Assembly (NCBI GenBank): GCA_051649305.1
Contig: JBOFGV010000083.1
Coordinates: forward strand, 82,474 to 146,473
DNA: 64,000 nucleotides
DNA from: JADCCX01 sp051649305
Lineage (GTDB): Bacteria > Pseudomonadota > Alphaproteobacteria > Rhizobiales > Beijerinckiaceae
Reading direction: 5' to 3'
The position numbers and the translations under genes are program-made. Position 1 is the stretch's first letter; the number at the start of each line of letters is the position of its first letter. The notes under the pieces are model-generated. The model saw only the letters and a list, made by a program, of their open reading frames with translations. It was not told the origin of the DNA and did no database searches. Shown in pieces: positions 35,244-44,331 of the stretch.

Positions 35244-37121
35244 TCAGCGGCCCCAGAGTTCCTGCAAAAACACCTCGCCGTAATCCTCAAGCTTGCGCGT
35301 GCCAACACCGTTGATTTGCGCCATGGCATCGAGATCATTGGGCTGCATCCGCACCATTTCAATCAATGTTCGGTCAGCAAAAATCATGAACGCGGCAACG
35401 CCCTGCTCGCGCGCCAGTGTGGCACGCAACCGGCGCAGACGCTGGAAGGCTGCTGACTCATCTTCGTCCAGTCCCTCAAATTGTTCGACACGGTTGCGGT
35501 CCCGTCTGGAAGAGCTATCCTGCCCGGCGGCAAAGGATTTCCTGTCTCGTGTCGGCCTCTCCCGCACAACAGGCGGTAGGTCTGCCCGCAGCATCACAGG
35601 GCTCTGCCCTTTAAGAATGGCAACGCCGCTGTCCGTGAGAGCAAGGCCCCCATGTTCATCGCGGTGGGCTATGGCTCCTGATGCAAACAACTGGCGAATG
35701 ACTGACAGCCAGCTGCGGGCGGGTTTGTCCTTGCCTGCACCAAAGGTCTTGATCTGGTCATGACGGTTTTTGGTAACGGCAGCAGTGGCCGCACCTGTCA
35801 GCACATCAACCACATGGGCAGCGCCAAACTGCTCCCCTGTGCGGTAGATGGCTGAAAGCGCCTTCTGCGCATCAATCAGGCCGTCATACAACCGCGAGCC
35901 TGATCCGCTGCAGAGATCACAACCCTGACAATTGACCAGCTCCTCGCCAAAGTAGTTGAGCAAGGCGCGTCTGCGGCAGGAGGCGCTTTCAGCCAGCGCC
36001 ACCATGCTGTTGAACCGGGCATGCTCGATCTGATGCTGCGCCTCGCTGATATCTTTCTGGTCAATCTGGCTACGCCGGAAAGCGAAATCACTCATGCCGT
36101 AGAGCGTCAGCGTATCCGCCTTCAATCCGTCACGCCCCGCGCGCCCGATCTCCTGATAATAGCTCTCGATCGAGCCTGGCAGGTCCGCATGAATAACGAA
36201 GCGCACATCCGGTTTGTTCACACCCATGCCAAAAGCAATGGTTGCGCAGACGATGACACCATCCTCAAGGTTGAAGCGATCCTGTGCAGCGCTGCGCACG
36301 CCTTGATCCAGCCCGGCATGATAGGCAACGGCTGGATATCGCTTGTTGTTCAGCCAGTCTGCCAGTGTTTCGGTTTGTTTGCGGGAAGCACAATAGATGA
36401 TGCCGGACTGACCCCTGCGGCGGGAAAGGAAAGCCTCTATCTGGCTTCTGGGTTTGTCCTTTGGCTCAAAGCGCAAGGTGAGGTTGGGGCGATCAAACCC
36501 GTGCACGAACAGACGCGGCGGCTTGTCAAACAACTGGGCAATGATGTCATCGCGCGTGGTGGCATCAGCCGTGGCCGTGAGCGCCAGCAACGGCGGTTTG
36601 CCCAGCGCCTGATGGGCGCGTTTGAGGCTGCGGTATTCCGGACGAAAATCGTGGCCCCACTGGGAAACGCAATGCGCCTCGTCAATCGCAAAACGGCTGA
36701 CCCCAAGCTGGCCCAGCCGTTCTGCCATGCCATCAACCGCCAGTCTTTCTGGAGAAACGAACAGCAGCCGCGGTTCCCCCGCGCGCAAGGCCCGCCAGGT
36801 GGCGGTGCTTTCCTCTTCTGACACGGTTGAATTGAGCGTAACCGCCGCAACACCCAGCACCTGCATCTGCTTCACCTGATCCCGCATGAGGGCGATCAGC
36901 GGCGGCACAACCACCGTCAGTTTGCCATCCACCAGCGCGGGCAGCTGATAGCACATCGACTTTCCAGACCCCGTCGGCATGACCGCAAAGACATCCTCGC
37001 CTGCAAGCACAGCGGCGATGACATCTTCCTGTCCGGATCGGAATTGATCATATCCGAAAATCTGCTTCAGAACGGGTCTGGCCAGCGCAAGCGCCTGGGC
37101 AGAATCAATCAGGTTTGGCAT
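35244..37121 (-). CDS. recQ: ATP-dependent DNA helicase RecQ
   Basis: This 625-residue 3'-5' DNA helicase is full length. Walker A MPTGSGKS is at 48-55, with DEAH in AIDEAHCVSQWGHDFRPEY near 143-160, motif VI QEIGRAGRDG near 325, and a zinc site with four Cys (C..C..C..C around CRRRALLNYFGEELVNCQGCDLC). An RQC winged helix and a C-terminal HRDC domain over the last 80 residues follow. It acts in recombination and repair of stalled forks. It lies 96 bases downstream of zwf on the same strand and may be read partly with it, but has no functional tie to its neighbours. Confidence 0.97.
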   Translation of the reverse strand: MPNLIDSAQALALARPVLKQIFGYDQFRSGQEDVIAAVLAGEDVFAVMPTGSGKSMCYQLPALVDGKLTVVVPPLIALMRDQVKQMQVLGVAAVTLNSTVSEEESTATWRALRAGEPRLLFVSPERLAVDGMAERLGQLGVSRFAIDEAHCVSQWGHDFRPEYRSLKRAHQALGKPPLLALTATADATTRDDIIAQLFDKPPRLFVHGFDRPNLTLRFEPKDKPRSQIEAFLSRRRGQSGIIYCASRKQTETLADWLNNKRYPAVAYHAGLDQGVRSAAQDRFNLEDGVIVCATIAFGMGVNKPDVRFVIHADLPGSIESYYQEIGRAGRDGLKADTLTLYGMSDFAFRRSQIDQKDISEAQHQIEHARFNSMVALAESASCRRRALLNYFGEELVNCQGCDLCSGSGSRLYDGLIDAQKALSAIYRTGEQFGAAHVVDVLTGAATAAVTKNRHDQIKTFGAGKDKPARSWLSVIRQLFASGAIAHRDEHGGLALTDSGVAILKGQSPVMLRADLPPVVRERPTRDRKSFAAGQDSSSRRDRNRVEQFEGLDEDESAAFQRLRRLRATLAREQGVAAFMIFADRTLIEMVRMQPNDLDAMAQINGVGTRKLEDYGEVFLQELWGR

Positions 37122-37217
37122 GCCCGGGGATAAAGGTTCACAGCCCGCTCATGCAAGAGAAGCTTGCATCAACTCCCTGAAGTGTTCCGGCTCCCGCGCG
37201 AAAGGGACGACAGACCA

Positions 37218-38723
37218 TCAATGCCCATTGCCGTTGAGATCAACCGGATCGTACCAGCTGCGCCCGTCCCGCTCGATCAGGGCGATAGCCTGCGATGGTC
37301 CGTTCTGTCCGGCAGAATAGCGATGCGGTGTGGTGTACCGCTGCCGCCAGCCGTCCGTAATCGGATCAATGAAAGCCCATGCGGCCTCCACCTCGTCGCG
37401 GCGCATGAACAGGGTCTGCTGGCCACGCAGCACATCAGTCAGCAGCCGCTCGTAGGCATCTGGCGAACGCCCGCTGAATGCCGTGCCAAAGCGCAGGTCC
37501 AGCTCTGTCTCGCGCAGACGCAGACGACCGGAACCGGGGATCTTCGCCATGGTCACAAACTTCACGCCGTCGTCAGGCTGAAGGCGCAGGATCAGACGGT
37601 TGGGGGCCAATGCACCATCATCGCCAAGGGGCGCAAAGATGGAATGCGGCACAGGCTTGAAGGTGATGACGATTTCAGAAAAACGATCCGCCATGCGCTT
37701 GCCTGTGCGCAGATAGAAAGGCACGCCTGCCCAGCGCCAGGTATCGATCTCGGCCTTGAGGGCCACAAAGGTTTCAACCTTGCTTTCGCGGCCCAGTTCT
37801 TCCTCATAGCCCTTCACGGCAACACCGTTCGATGATCCTGCACGGTAGAGGCCACGGACCGTGTTGGTCTGCACATCTGATACTGTGATAGGCCTGAGTG
37901 CCCTGAGCACCCGCACCTTCTCATCGCGGATCGCATCGGAATCCAGCGTGTTGGGCGGCTCCATCGCCACAAGGCACATCAGCTGCAGAAGGTGGTTCTG
38001 CACCATGTCCCGCAAAGCGCCTGCTCCTTCATAATAGCCGGCGCGGGATTCCAGCCCCACCTGTTCAGCCACCGTTATCTGCACATGGTCGATATCAGCG
38101 TTTGACCACAGCTTGCCAAACAGCGTGTTGGCAAAGCGCAGCACGAGGAGGTTCTGCACCGTTTCCTTGCCGAGGTAATGGTCAATCCGGTAAGTCTGCT
38201 TTTCGCTGAAGACCTTGCCAACCGCATCCATGATGGCAGTTGCTGAGGCAAGATCATGCCCAATGGGTTTTTCAACCACGATGCGTGAGCCGGGAATGGC
38301 GAGGCCAGAATCCGCCAGCATGGCGCAGGCCCGCGCATAATAGGCAGGCGCAATGGAAAGATAGAAAGCGCGCGTGCGGGCTGATCCTTTCAGCGCATCA
38401 GCCAACGCAGCGATGCTGTCAGCAACCTCGAAATCAACGTTGTAATACCGGACCTTGCGCAGGAAGGCCTCTATGCCTGAAACCGGCGCGCCGGTTTTGG
38501 CAAGGATGATTTCAAGCTGCCTGTGAAAGGCATCATCATCCATCTGCGTGCGCCCCACAGCATGGATGAGCGACGATTCAGGCAACACGCCTTCCATGTC
38601 GCGCTGCAGAAGCGCCGGAAACAACTTGCGGCCCGCAAGGTCTCCCGTCGCGCCAAAAAGCACCAGATCAAAATCGGGAACCGGGCTGCGGCCCGGATCA
38701 AGTTGCGCTGCTTCTGGACTCAC
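37218..38723 (-). CDS. zwf: Glucose-6-phosphate 1-dehydrogenase
   Basis: This 501-residue enzyme oxidises glucose 6-phosphate to 6-phosphogluconolactone with NAD(P)+. The Rossmann motif GATGDLA is at 24-30, the active-site block RIDHYLGKE near 178-186 and the substrate region YEGAGALRDMVQNHLLQ near 230. The start is a GTG overlapping the ABC ATPase stop (GTGA), so it is coupled to the transporter operon. With edd at the head of the same operon it covers two of the Entner-Doudoroff steps. The lactonase step (pgl) and eda were not found in the window. Confidence 0.97.
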   Translation of the reverse strand: MSPEAAQLDPGRSPVPDFDLVLFGATGDLAGRKLFPALLQRDMEGVLPESSLIHAVGRTQMDDDAFHRQLEIILAKTGAPVSGIEAFLRKVRYYNVDFEVADSIAALADALKGSARTRAFYLSIAPAYYARACAMLADSGLAIPGSRIVVEKPIGHDLASATAIMDAVGKVFSEKQTYRIDHYLGKETVQNLLVLRFANTLFGKLWSNADIDHVQITVAEQVGLESRAGYYEGAGALRDMVQNHLLQLMCLVAMEPPNTLDSDAIRDEKVRVLRALRPITVSDVQTNTVRGLYRAGSSNGVAVKGYEEELGRESKVETFVALKAEIDTWRWAGVPFYLRTGKRMADRFSEIVITFKPVPHSIFAPLGDDGALAPNRLILRLQPDDGVKFVTMAKIPGSGRLRLRETELDLRFGTAFSGRSPDAYERLLTDVLRGQQTLFMRRDEVEAAWAFIDPITDGWRQRYTTPHRYSAGQNGPSQAIALIERDGRSWYDPVDLNGNGH

Positions 38724-39796
38724 GGTCTCACCAGAATGACACCGTCATCGGCGAAGGAAACACCCACAGTATCACCCGCCATCTTGCGGTTGAGACGATC
38801 CGGCGCAATCACGAACAAATCGCCGAGTTCGGTCTTCACGGTGTATTCCGTGCTCGCGCCCATATAGGTGGATTTCAGGATTGTTCCGGGAATGCTCTGG
38901 TTGCGCAGGCCTTTGCCTGCATCACTGATGAGGATGGCTTCCGGCCTGATGACAACATCAGCCTCGCCTGCACCAAGCCCGTTGGCAGGCAGATCGCGCT
39001 TCAACCCGCCAAGGGACAGACGTGCGGAGTCACCTGAGACGGCTTCAACCATGCCCTTCACCGTGTTGGCCTCGCCCATGAAGCTGGCGACAAAAACCGT
39101 GTTGGGAAAACGGTAAAGCTCGGTTGGGCTGCCAGCCTGCGCGATGCCTGCGTTGCGCATCACCACGATCTTGTCCGACACTGCCATGGCTTCTGACTGA
39201 TCATGCGTGACATAGACAACCGTGACGCCAAGACGTTGTTGAAGCGCGCGGATTTCCTCGCGCATCGAACGACGCAACCGCGCATCAAGGTTGGAAAGTG
39301 GCTCATCGAACAAAAGCACATCCGGCTTCAGCACCAGTGCGCGCGCCACCGCCACACGCTGCTGCTGGCCGCCCGACATTTCCGATGGCAGGCGCGGACC
39401 AAAGCCCGCGAGGCCCACGGTGCCAAGGGCATCCTGCGCCAGCACATGCGCATCAGCCTTCTTCATGCCCGAAGACACAAGGCCGTAGGACACATTATCA
39501 AGCACACTCATGTGCGGAAAAAGGGCATAGCTCTGGAACACCATCGAGACATTGCGCTCGCCAGCTGACAGTGTTGTGACATCCTTGTCGCCGATGAACA
39601 GTTTGCCTTCGGTTGATTGTTCGAGGCCCGCAATCATGCGCAGCAAGGTGGTCTTGCCGCAGCCTGATGGACCAAGCAGCGTCACCAGCGATCCGCCTTC
39701 AATCACCAGATCAAGCGGCTTCACCGCCTGCACAGCGCCGTAACGCTTGCCAATACCTTGCAGGCGAACTTCCGCCCCTGATTTTGTTGCACTCAT
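38720..39796 (-). CDS. ABC transporter ATP-binding protein, FbpC/AfuC-like
   Basis: This 358-residue ATPase starts at the ATG at 39796. An upstream extension to 39922 would run into the permease gene and has no support. It carries Walker A GPSGCGKTT, the LSGGQQQR-type signature (MSGGQQQRVAVARAL) and Walker B LLFDEPLSNLDA, then a C-terminal TOBE region (about 275-355). It lies 2 bases after the permease stop and overlaps zwf. It powers import by the fused permease. The ATPase family alone does not reveal the substrate; iron, putrescine and sugar phosphate transporters all use it. Confidence 0.92.
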   Translation of the reverse strand: MSATKSGAEVRLQGIGKRYGAVQAVKPLDLVIEGGSLVTLLGPSGCGKTTLLRMIAGLEQSTEGKLFIGDKDVTTLSAGERNVSMVFQSYALFPHMSVLDNVSYGLVSSGMKKADAHVLAQDALGTVGLAGFGPRLPSEMSGGQQQRVAVARALVLKPDVLLFDEPLSNLDARLRRSMREEIRALQQRLGVTVVYVTHDQSEAMAVSDKIVVMRNAGIAQAGSPTELYRFPNTVFVASFMGEANTVKGMVEAVSGDSARLSLGGLKRDLPANGLGAGEADVVIRPEAILISDAGKGLRNQSIPGTILKSTYMGASTEYTVKTELGDLFVIAPDRLNRKMAGDTVGVSFADDGVILVRP

Positions 39797-39798
39797 GA

Positions 39799-42045
39799 TC
39801 AGGCTCCTGCCGATGCGGGTTGTGGAACTGCGCCGCCGGAACGCCTTCCGAGTTTTCTGTTGCCAACGAGAAGCTGGATCAATCCGATGGCCAGCATCAT
39901 GATGAGGATGAGCACCGTGCAATAGGCAATGGCGATGCCGTAGTCACCGTTGATGGCGCGGTTGATGATGAACACCGTCGCCATTTCATACTGTGCCGAG
40001 ACGAGGAAGATGACGGCAGACACTGTCGTCATGGCTCGCACGAAGGAATAGATCAGCGCCGTGACAATGGCAGGCTTGAGCAACGGCAACACCACGGTGG
40101 TAAGCGCCCGGAAGGTGGAGGCACGCAAGGTGATCGCGGCTTCGTCCAAGCTCTTATCCAGCTGGCTCATCGAGGCCATGCCGGAGCGCACGCCCACTGG
40201 CAGGTTGCGGAAGACAAAGCAGATGATCAGGATGATGCCAGTTCCGGTGATCTCGATCGGCGGAATGTTGTAGGTGAGGATATAGGCCACACCGATGACC
40301 GTGCCCGGCACGCAGAAGGTCAGCATCAGGGCAAACTCCAGCATGGTTTTGCCCTTGAAGGTCTGGCGGGAGAGCACCCATGCTGCCAGCAGGCCGATGG
40401 TTGCTGTGATGGGTGCAGCAATGGCCGCCATCTTGATGGTCGTGAAGAACGAGCCCCAGGCCGCCCCTGTCCAGAGCAGGCCGTTGAGGCCCCACTCCAG
40501 CGAGAAGGCTCGCTCGAAATGGGAGAGCGTTGGTGTCCAGTCACGGCCCCATACTTTCACAAAGCCACCGGCCAGCGCCAGCACATAGACAAAGATGGTG
40601 AGAGCAGCCCAAGGCAGGGCCACACAGAAAGCGGCGTTTGATACAGCCCTTGGCAAAGGTGTTGGCAGGCCAGAATCACCCTTGCCGCTCATCGAAACGT
40701 AAGAAGCGCGGCCCAGCACCTTGCGCTGGATAATGAAGGCGACGAGCGCAAAGACCAGCAGGATCATGGCAAGCGTGCCTGCGCGTCCGAAGTCAGCCTG
40801 AGCGCCGACAACCGCAAAGAAGATTTCTGTCGACAGCACACCGAAGGAACCACCGAGCAGGATGGGGTTGCCGAAATCCGCGAGGCTCTCAACGAACACC
40901 ACCAGCCAGGCGTTGGTCAGGCCCGGGCGCATCAGAGGCAGAGTGACAGAGGAGAAGGTGCGCATGCGGTCAGCCCGCAGGGTTTGCGAGGCTTCTTCCA
41001 TCGTGGGCGATATGCCCTGCACCACGCCGATCAGCACCAGAAACGCCGTGGGCGTGAAGGAGAACACCTGCGCCAGCCAGACGCCATTGAAACCATAGAT
41101 CCAGCGGCCAAGCTCAATGCCAAACAGGGCATTGACCCACTGATTGATGAGGCCTGAGCGACCGAAGATCAGGATAAGGCCAAGACCAATGACGAAGGGC
41201 GGCGTGATGATGGGCAGAACCGTGAGCAGGCGCAGCGGCTTCTTCAGACGGAAGCCGGTGCGCGTCACAACAAGCGCGAAGGACAGGCCAAGGATTGTGC
41301 AGGCCGTGGCGGTGGAGAGCCCAAGCGCCAGTGTGTTCCAGGCGACACCGCAGGACGCGCGCGAATACACGCAGGCCATGCCCCATACTTTGGGGTGAAA
41401 CATGCGTTCCATGAAAGCGGCTGCGAATGTCATGTCAGCGGGCGGCAACAGGGCCTGCCCCAGAATGGTGGCCACCGGCCAGACCGTGAAGAGCGCAATG
41501 GAGGCCACCAGCAATCCAACGGACCCTGCTACAAAGCGGTCTCCGCCAAACAGGCCCCTGAGCGCCAGACCTGTTGTCGTCAGCGCCGCAAAAGAAGCAA
41601 AGGCAATGGCACCACCAAGGCCAATCCCGAACTGGCGGTCATCCATGGCTCCAAAGATTTTTTCGAGAGCAGGATAACTCCAGCCACGCACGCCAATGAA
41701 CCAGCCTTGCAGAATGATGGCGGCAAGGCCTAGCAATCCTGCCGTCAGCAGGATCGTACCTCTGACGTGCCGCGTCGATTCCATGCGCAGGCCAAACGGT
41801 GCGATGAGCAATGCCAGGACAACTGGCCAGAACCAGAAGCGCTTGGCAAAGACCGCCTGCCCCAACGCGCTGGCTGCATCAGCATCGCCTGCGAAGAGCG
41901 CAAAAATGCCTGTGATGGAAAGCCCATCTTGCTGCATGTGCCAGGGCAGAATGCAGACAGCAATGGCTGCAGCCACCACCCACCAGAGTGCGGGATCAAA
42001 CCGCTTCACCGAAGGAGCTGAAGGAAGGGTGATGGCAGCAGACAT
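39799..42045 (-). CDS. Fused double permease of an AfuB/FbpB-type ABC importer
   Basis: This 748-residue inner-membrane protein has about five extra N-terminal membrane segments (20-190), followed by two BPD-type permease domains. Their EAA loops are at EEASQTLRADRMRTFSSVTLPL (about 350) and DEAAITLRASTFRALTTVVLPL (about 650). One chain therefore provides both halves of the channel. It is longer than the usual FbpB of about 500 residues and closer to the long AfuB type. It is encoded between the tandem binding proteins and the ATPase. Confidence 0.9.
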   Translation of the reverse strand: MSAAITLPSAPSVKRFDPALWWVVAAAIAVCILPWHMQQDGLSITGIFALFAGDADAASALGQAVFAKRFWFWPVVLALLIAPFGLRMESTRHVRGTILLTAGLLGLAAIILQGWFIGVRGWSYPALEKIFGAMDDRQFGIGLGGAIAFASFAALTTTGLALRGLFGGDRFVAGSVGLLVASIALFTVWPVATILGQALLPPADMTFAAAFMERMFHPKVWGMACVYSRASCGVAWNTLALGLSTATACTILGLSFALVVTRTGFRLKKPLRLLTVLPIITPPFVIGLGLILIFGRSGLINQWVNALFGIELGRWIYGFNGVWLAQVFSFTPTAFLVLIGVVQGISPTMEEASQTLRADRMRTFSSVTLPLMRPGLTNAWLVVFVESLADFGNPILLGGSFGVLSTEIFFAVVGAQADFGRAGTLAMILLVFALVAFIIQRKVLGRASYVSMSGKGDSGLPTPLPRAVSNAAFCVALPWAALTIFVYVLALAGGFVKVWGRDWTPTLSHFERAFSLEWGLNGLLWTGAAWGSFFTTIKMAAIAAPITATIGLLAAWVLSRQTFKGKTMLEFALMLTFCVPGTVIGVAYILTYNIPPIEITGTGIILIICFVFRNLPVGVRSGMASMSQLDKSLDEAAITLRASTFRALTTVVLPLLKPAIVTALIYSFVRAMTTVSAVIFLVSAQYEMATVFIINRAINGDYGIAIAYCTVLILIMMLAIGLIQLLVGNRKLGRRSGGAVPQPASAGA

Positions 42046-42090
42046 GGAACTATACTTTCAACAGAATTATCCGCAACTGAACGAGACAGG

Positions 42091-43119
42091 TTAGCGTGGC
42101 AATGTACCGATCTCTGCATCCCACTTGGCCAACAGGCGTCTGCGTTCTGCCGATGTGCCATACTTGGCAAAGTCATAGTCTATCAATTTGACGCTGGAAA
42201 CATCCGGCACGCGCGCATCAATCTTGGTGTCGAGATGCGCCGGGAAATGGAACTGCTTGAACTGTGCGCCTATTTCCTGGGCCGGTCCTGTCATGTACCA
42301 GTCGTAGAATTTCTGCGCCTGTGTCAGGTTGCGTGCCCCCTTGATGATGGACAGACCGGCAACTTCAAAGCCTGTGCCTTCTGAGGGATATTCGTAGCCA
42401 ACCGGAAACCCCGCCACCTGCTCCGTCACGATATCCATGACAAAGGAGATAGAAACGCCGGTTTCACCCCGTGCTGCCGCCTTGATGGGTGCCACGCCCG
42501 AGCGGGTGTAGGCATTGATATTGGGATGCAGGCGCTTGAGGTAATCAAAGGCCTTGTCCTCGCCCATAATCTGCACCAGTGTCGCAATCACGATATAGGC
42601 TGTGCCTGACGAATTGGGGTTCGCCATCTGGATCTCGCCCTTGTACTCAGGCTTCAGGAGATCAGCCCAGCTCTTTGGCGGCGCTATGTTCTTCTTGGCC
42701 AGCAGTTCCTTGTTATAGCCAAAACCAATGGAGCCGATGGAAATGCCCACAGAGCGCTGCTTGCTCTGCTCGTGCAGCTTGACAGCCCAGGGCCGCAGTT
42801 TGGCCATCTCTTTCGAGGTGTAGGCCAATGTCAGATTGTCTTCCGCCGCAATCAGATGCGGATCGGTCGTGCCGCCGAACCAGATATCAATCCTTGGGTT
42901 CTGGGCTTCCGCGCGCACCTGCGCCAGAATTTCCCCCGTCGATTTTTGGGTGACAGCAACGTTCACACCTGTTTCCTTGGTGAAAGCATTGGCAAGACCC
43001 ACGCACCACTCAATCTGCGGTGCGCAGATCATGTTGAGCTGTCCCTGTGCCAAAGCAGGCGTGATCATGGCGAACATGGAAACAGCCGAGGCCATCACTG
43101 CTGTGCGTATGGTGGTCAT
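42091..43119 (-). CDS. ABC transporter substrate-binding protein, AfuA/FbpA-like (copy 1)
   Basis: This 342-residue binding protein has a Sec signal peptide (about 1-24, cut after ALA). The mature start is QLNMICAPQIEWCVGLAN, with two Cys that could form a disulfide. The block NPNSSGTAY near 165-175 and KYGTSAERRRLLAKWDAEIGTLPR at the end are shared with the next gene, of which it is a clear paralog. The tandem Tyr pair that binds iron in ferric-binding proteins is not seen, so iron is unlikely as ligand. Context (edd, zwf) points to a sugar phosphate or related acid. GGGAGGA precedes the ATG. Confidence 0.9.
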   Translation of the reverse strand: MTTIRTAVMASAVSMFAMITPALAQGQLNMICAPQIEWCVGLANAFTKETGVNVAVTQKSTGEILAQVRAEAQNPRIDIWFGGTTDPHLIAAEDNLTLAYTSKEMAKLRPWAVKLHEQSKQRSVGISIGSIGFGYNKELLAKKNIAPPKSWADLLKPEYKGEIQMANPNSSGTAYIVIATLVQIMGEDKAFDYLKRLHPNINAYTRSGVAPIKAAARGETGVSISFVMDIVTEQVAGFPVGYEYPSEGTGFEVAGLSIIKGARNLTQAQKFYDWYMTGPAQEIGAQFKQFHFPAHLDTKIDARVPDVSSVKLIDYDFAKYGTSAERRRLLAKWDAEIGTLPR

Positions 43120-43177
43120 GGATTCCTCCCGAGAAACCAGAAATGGATGGACACTGTTGCGTGTCGTTATGGAAAGC

Positions 43178-43206
43178 GGCGCTCCCGGATTTGCAGCGGG
43201 AGCGCC
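43178..43206. terminator. Hairpin between the two binding-protein genes
   Basis: A perfect 10-base stem (ggcgctcccg / cgggagcgcc) surrounds a 9-base loop, 21 bases after the stop of copy 2. On the minus strand it is followed by only a short U-run, so leaky termination or 3'-end protection of the first binding-protein message is more likely than full stop. Confidence 0.65.
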
Positions 43207-43227
43207 GTTGTTTTTATCTGGGCGTTG

Positions 43228-44265
43228 TCAGCGTGGCAGTGAACCGACCTCGGCATCCCAGCGGGCCAGCAACCGCTTGCGCTCAGCCGCCTGACCATAC
43301 TTGGTGAAATCATAGTTGATCAGCTTGATCGTGTTGAGATCAGGCGCACCGGGCGGCACTGGGGCTTTCTTGTTGGAGGGAGTCTGCAACTGTTTGCCCA
43401 CATCAAAACCAAGCTTCTGGGCTTCCGGCGTCAAAGCCCAGTCATAGAACTTCTTGGCTGAAGCGAGATTGCGCGATCCCTTGATGATCGACATCGAGCC
43501 GATCTCGTAGCCTGTGCCTTCCGAAGGTGTTGCGTAGGCCACAGGGAAGCCCGCGTTCTTTTCGGTCACGGCATCATGCACGAAAGAAAGCGAAACACCG
43601 GTTTCACCGCGTGCAACCGCCTTGATCGGGCCAGTGCCGGAGCGGGCATAGGCGTTGATGTTGGGGTGCAGTTTCTTCATGTATTCAAAGGCCTTTTCCT
43701 CACCCATGATCTGCACCAGCGTGGCGATGATCACATAGGCGGTGCCGGACGAGTTGGGGTTAGCCACCTGAATCTCGCCCTTGTAGGCAGGCTTCAGCAA
43801 ATCATCCCAGCTGGCAGGAGCCGGAATGTTCTTGCGCGCCAGAAGCTCGGTGTTGATGCCGAAACCAACAGCACCGGCATAGACGCCAACCGTGCGCTTC
43901 TTGGAAGCGGTCCACTGTCCCTGCGCCCAGGCTGTGAGATCAGCAATGTTGGGGCTGTCATTCTCGATGCTGAGGCCTTCTTCGCCAGCAGCCAGATGCG
44001 GATCACCCGTGCCACCAAACCAGACATCGCCGCGCGGGTTCTGCGCCTCGGCGCGGATTTGCGCCAGCATTTCGCCGGAACCTTTTTGCGTCATGTTGAC
44101 GTTGATCTTGGTGTCCTTGGTGAAGTTGTTGGCAATGGCCTGACACCATTCAATCTGCACCGAGCAGTAGAGATTGAGGCTCTGCGCTTTGGCAGACTGC
44201 GTGCCCAGGCCAAGCATTGCCACGAGACCGGCTGACGCAAGCGCCCATTTGCTGTTGAGTTTCAT
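43228..44265 (-). CDS. ABC transporter substrate-binding protein, AfuA/FbpA-like (copy 2)
   Basis: This 345-residue paralog of the following gene has a signal peptide (about 1-27, ending QSAKA) and the same two-Cys opening (LYCSVQIEWCQ). The start is the ATG at 44265 with AGGAGAGGAAAA upstream, not the TTG 6 codons earlier. Conserved blocks NPNSSGTAY and DFTKYGQAAERKRLLARWDAEVGSLPR align with copy 1 with few gaps. It lies 66 bases after edd. Two diverged binding proteins with one permease suggest two related ligands for one channel. Confidence 0.9.
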   Translation of the reverse strand: MKLNSKWALASAGLVAMLGLGTQSAKAQSLNLYCSVQIEWCQAIANNFTKDTKINVNMTQKGSGEMLAQIRAEAQNPRGDVWFGGTGDPHLAAGEEGLSIENDSPNIADLTAWAQGQWTASKKRTVGVYAGAVGFGINTELLARKNIPAPASWDDLLKPAYKGEIQVANPNSSGTAYVIIATLVQIMGEEKAFEYMKKLHPNINAYARSGTGPIKAVARGETGVSLSFVHDAVTEKNAGFPVAYATPSEGTGYEIGSMSIIKGSRNLASAKKFYDWALTPEAQKLGFDVGKQLQTPSNKKAPVPPGAPDLNTIKLINYDFTKYGQAAERKRLLARWDAEVGSLPR

Positions 44266-44331
44266 GTGTTTTCCTCTCCTCAATTCCTCGGACTTTATGC
44301 CGAATGGTTTATTAGACGACTATCTTTAGAG

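Noticed and set aside
37151..37169. Hairpin atgcaag / cttgcat between zwf and recQ as a terminator
   Set aside because: The stem is only 7 weak pairs with no U-run; kept out of the feature list.
38720..44265. Ferric iron transporter (FbpABC)
   Set aside because: The family name would suggest it, but the binding proteins lack the iron-binding Tyr pair and the operon is bounded by edd and zwf.
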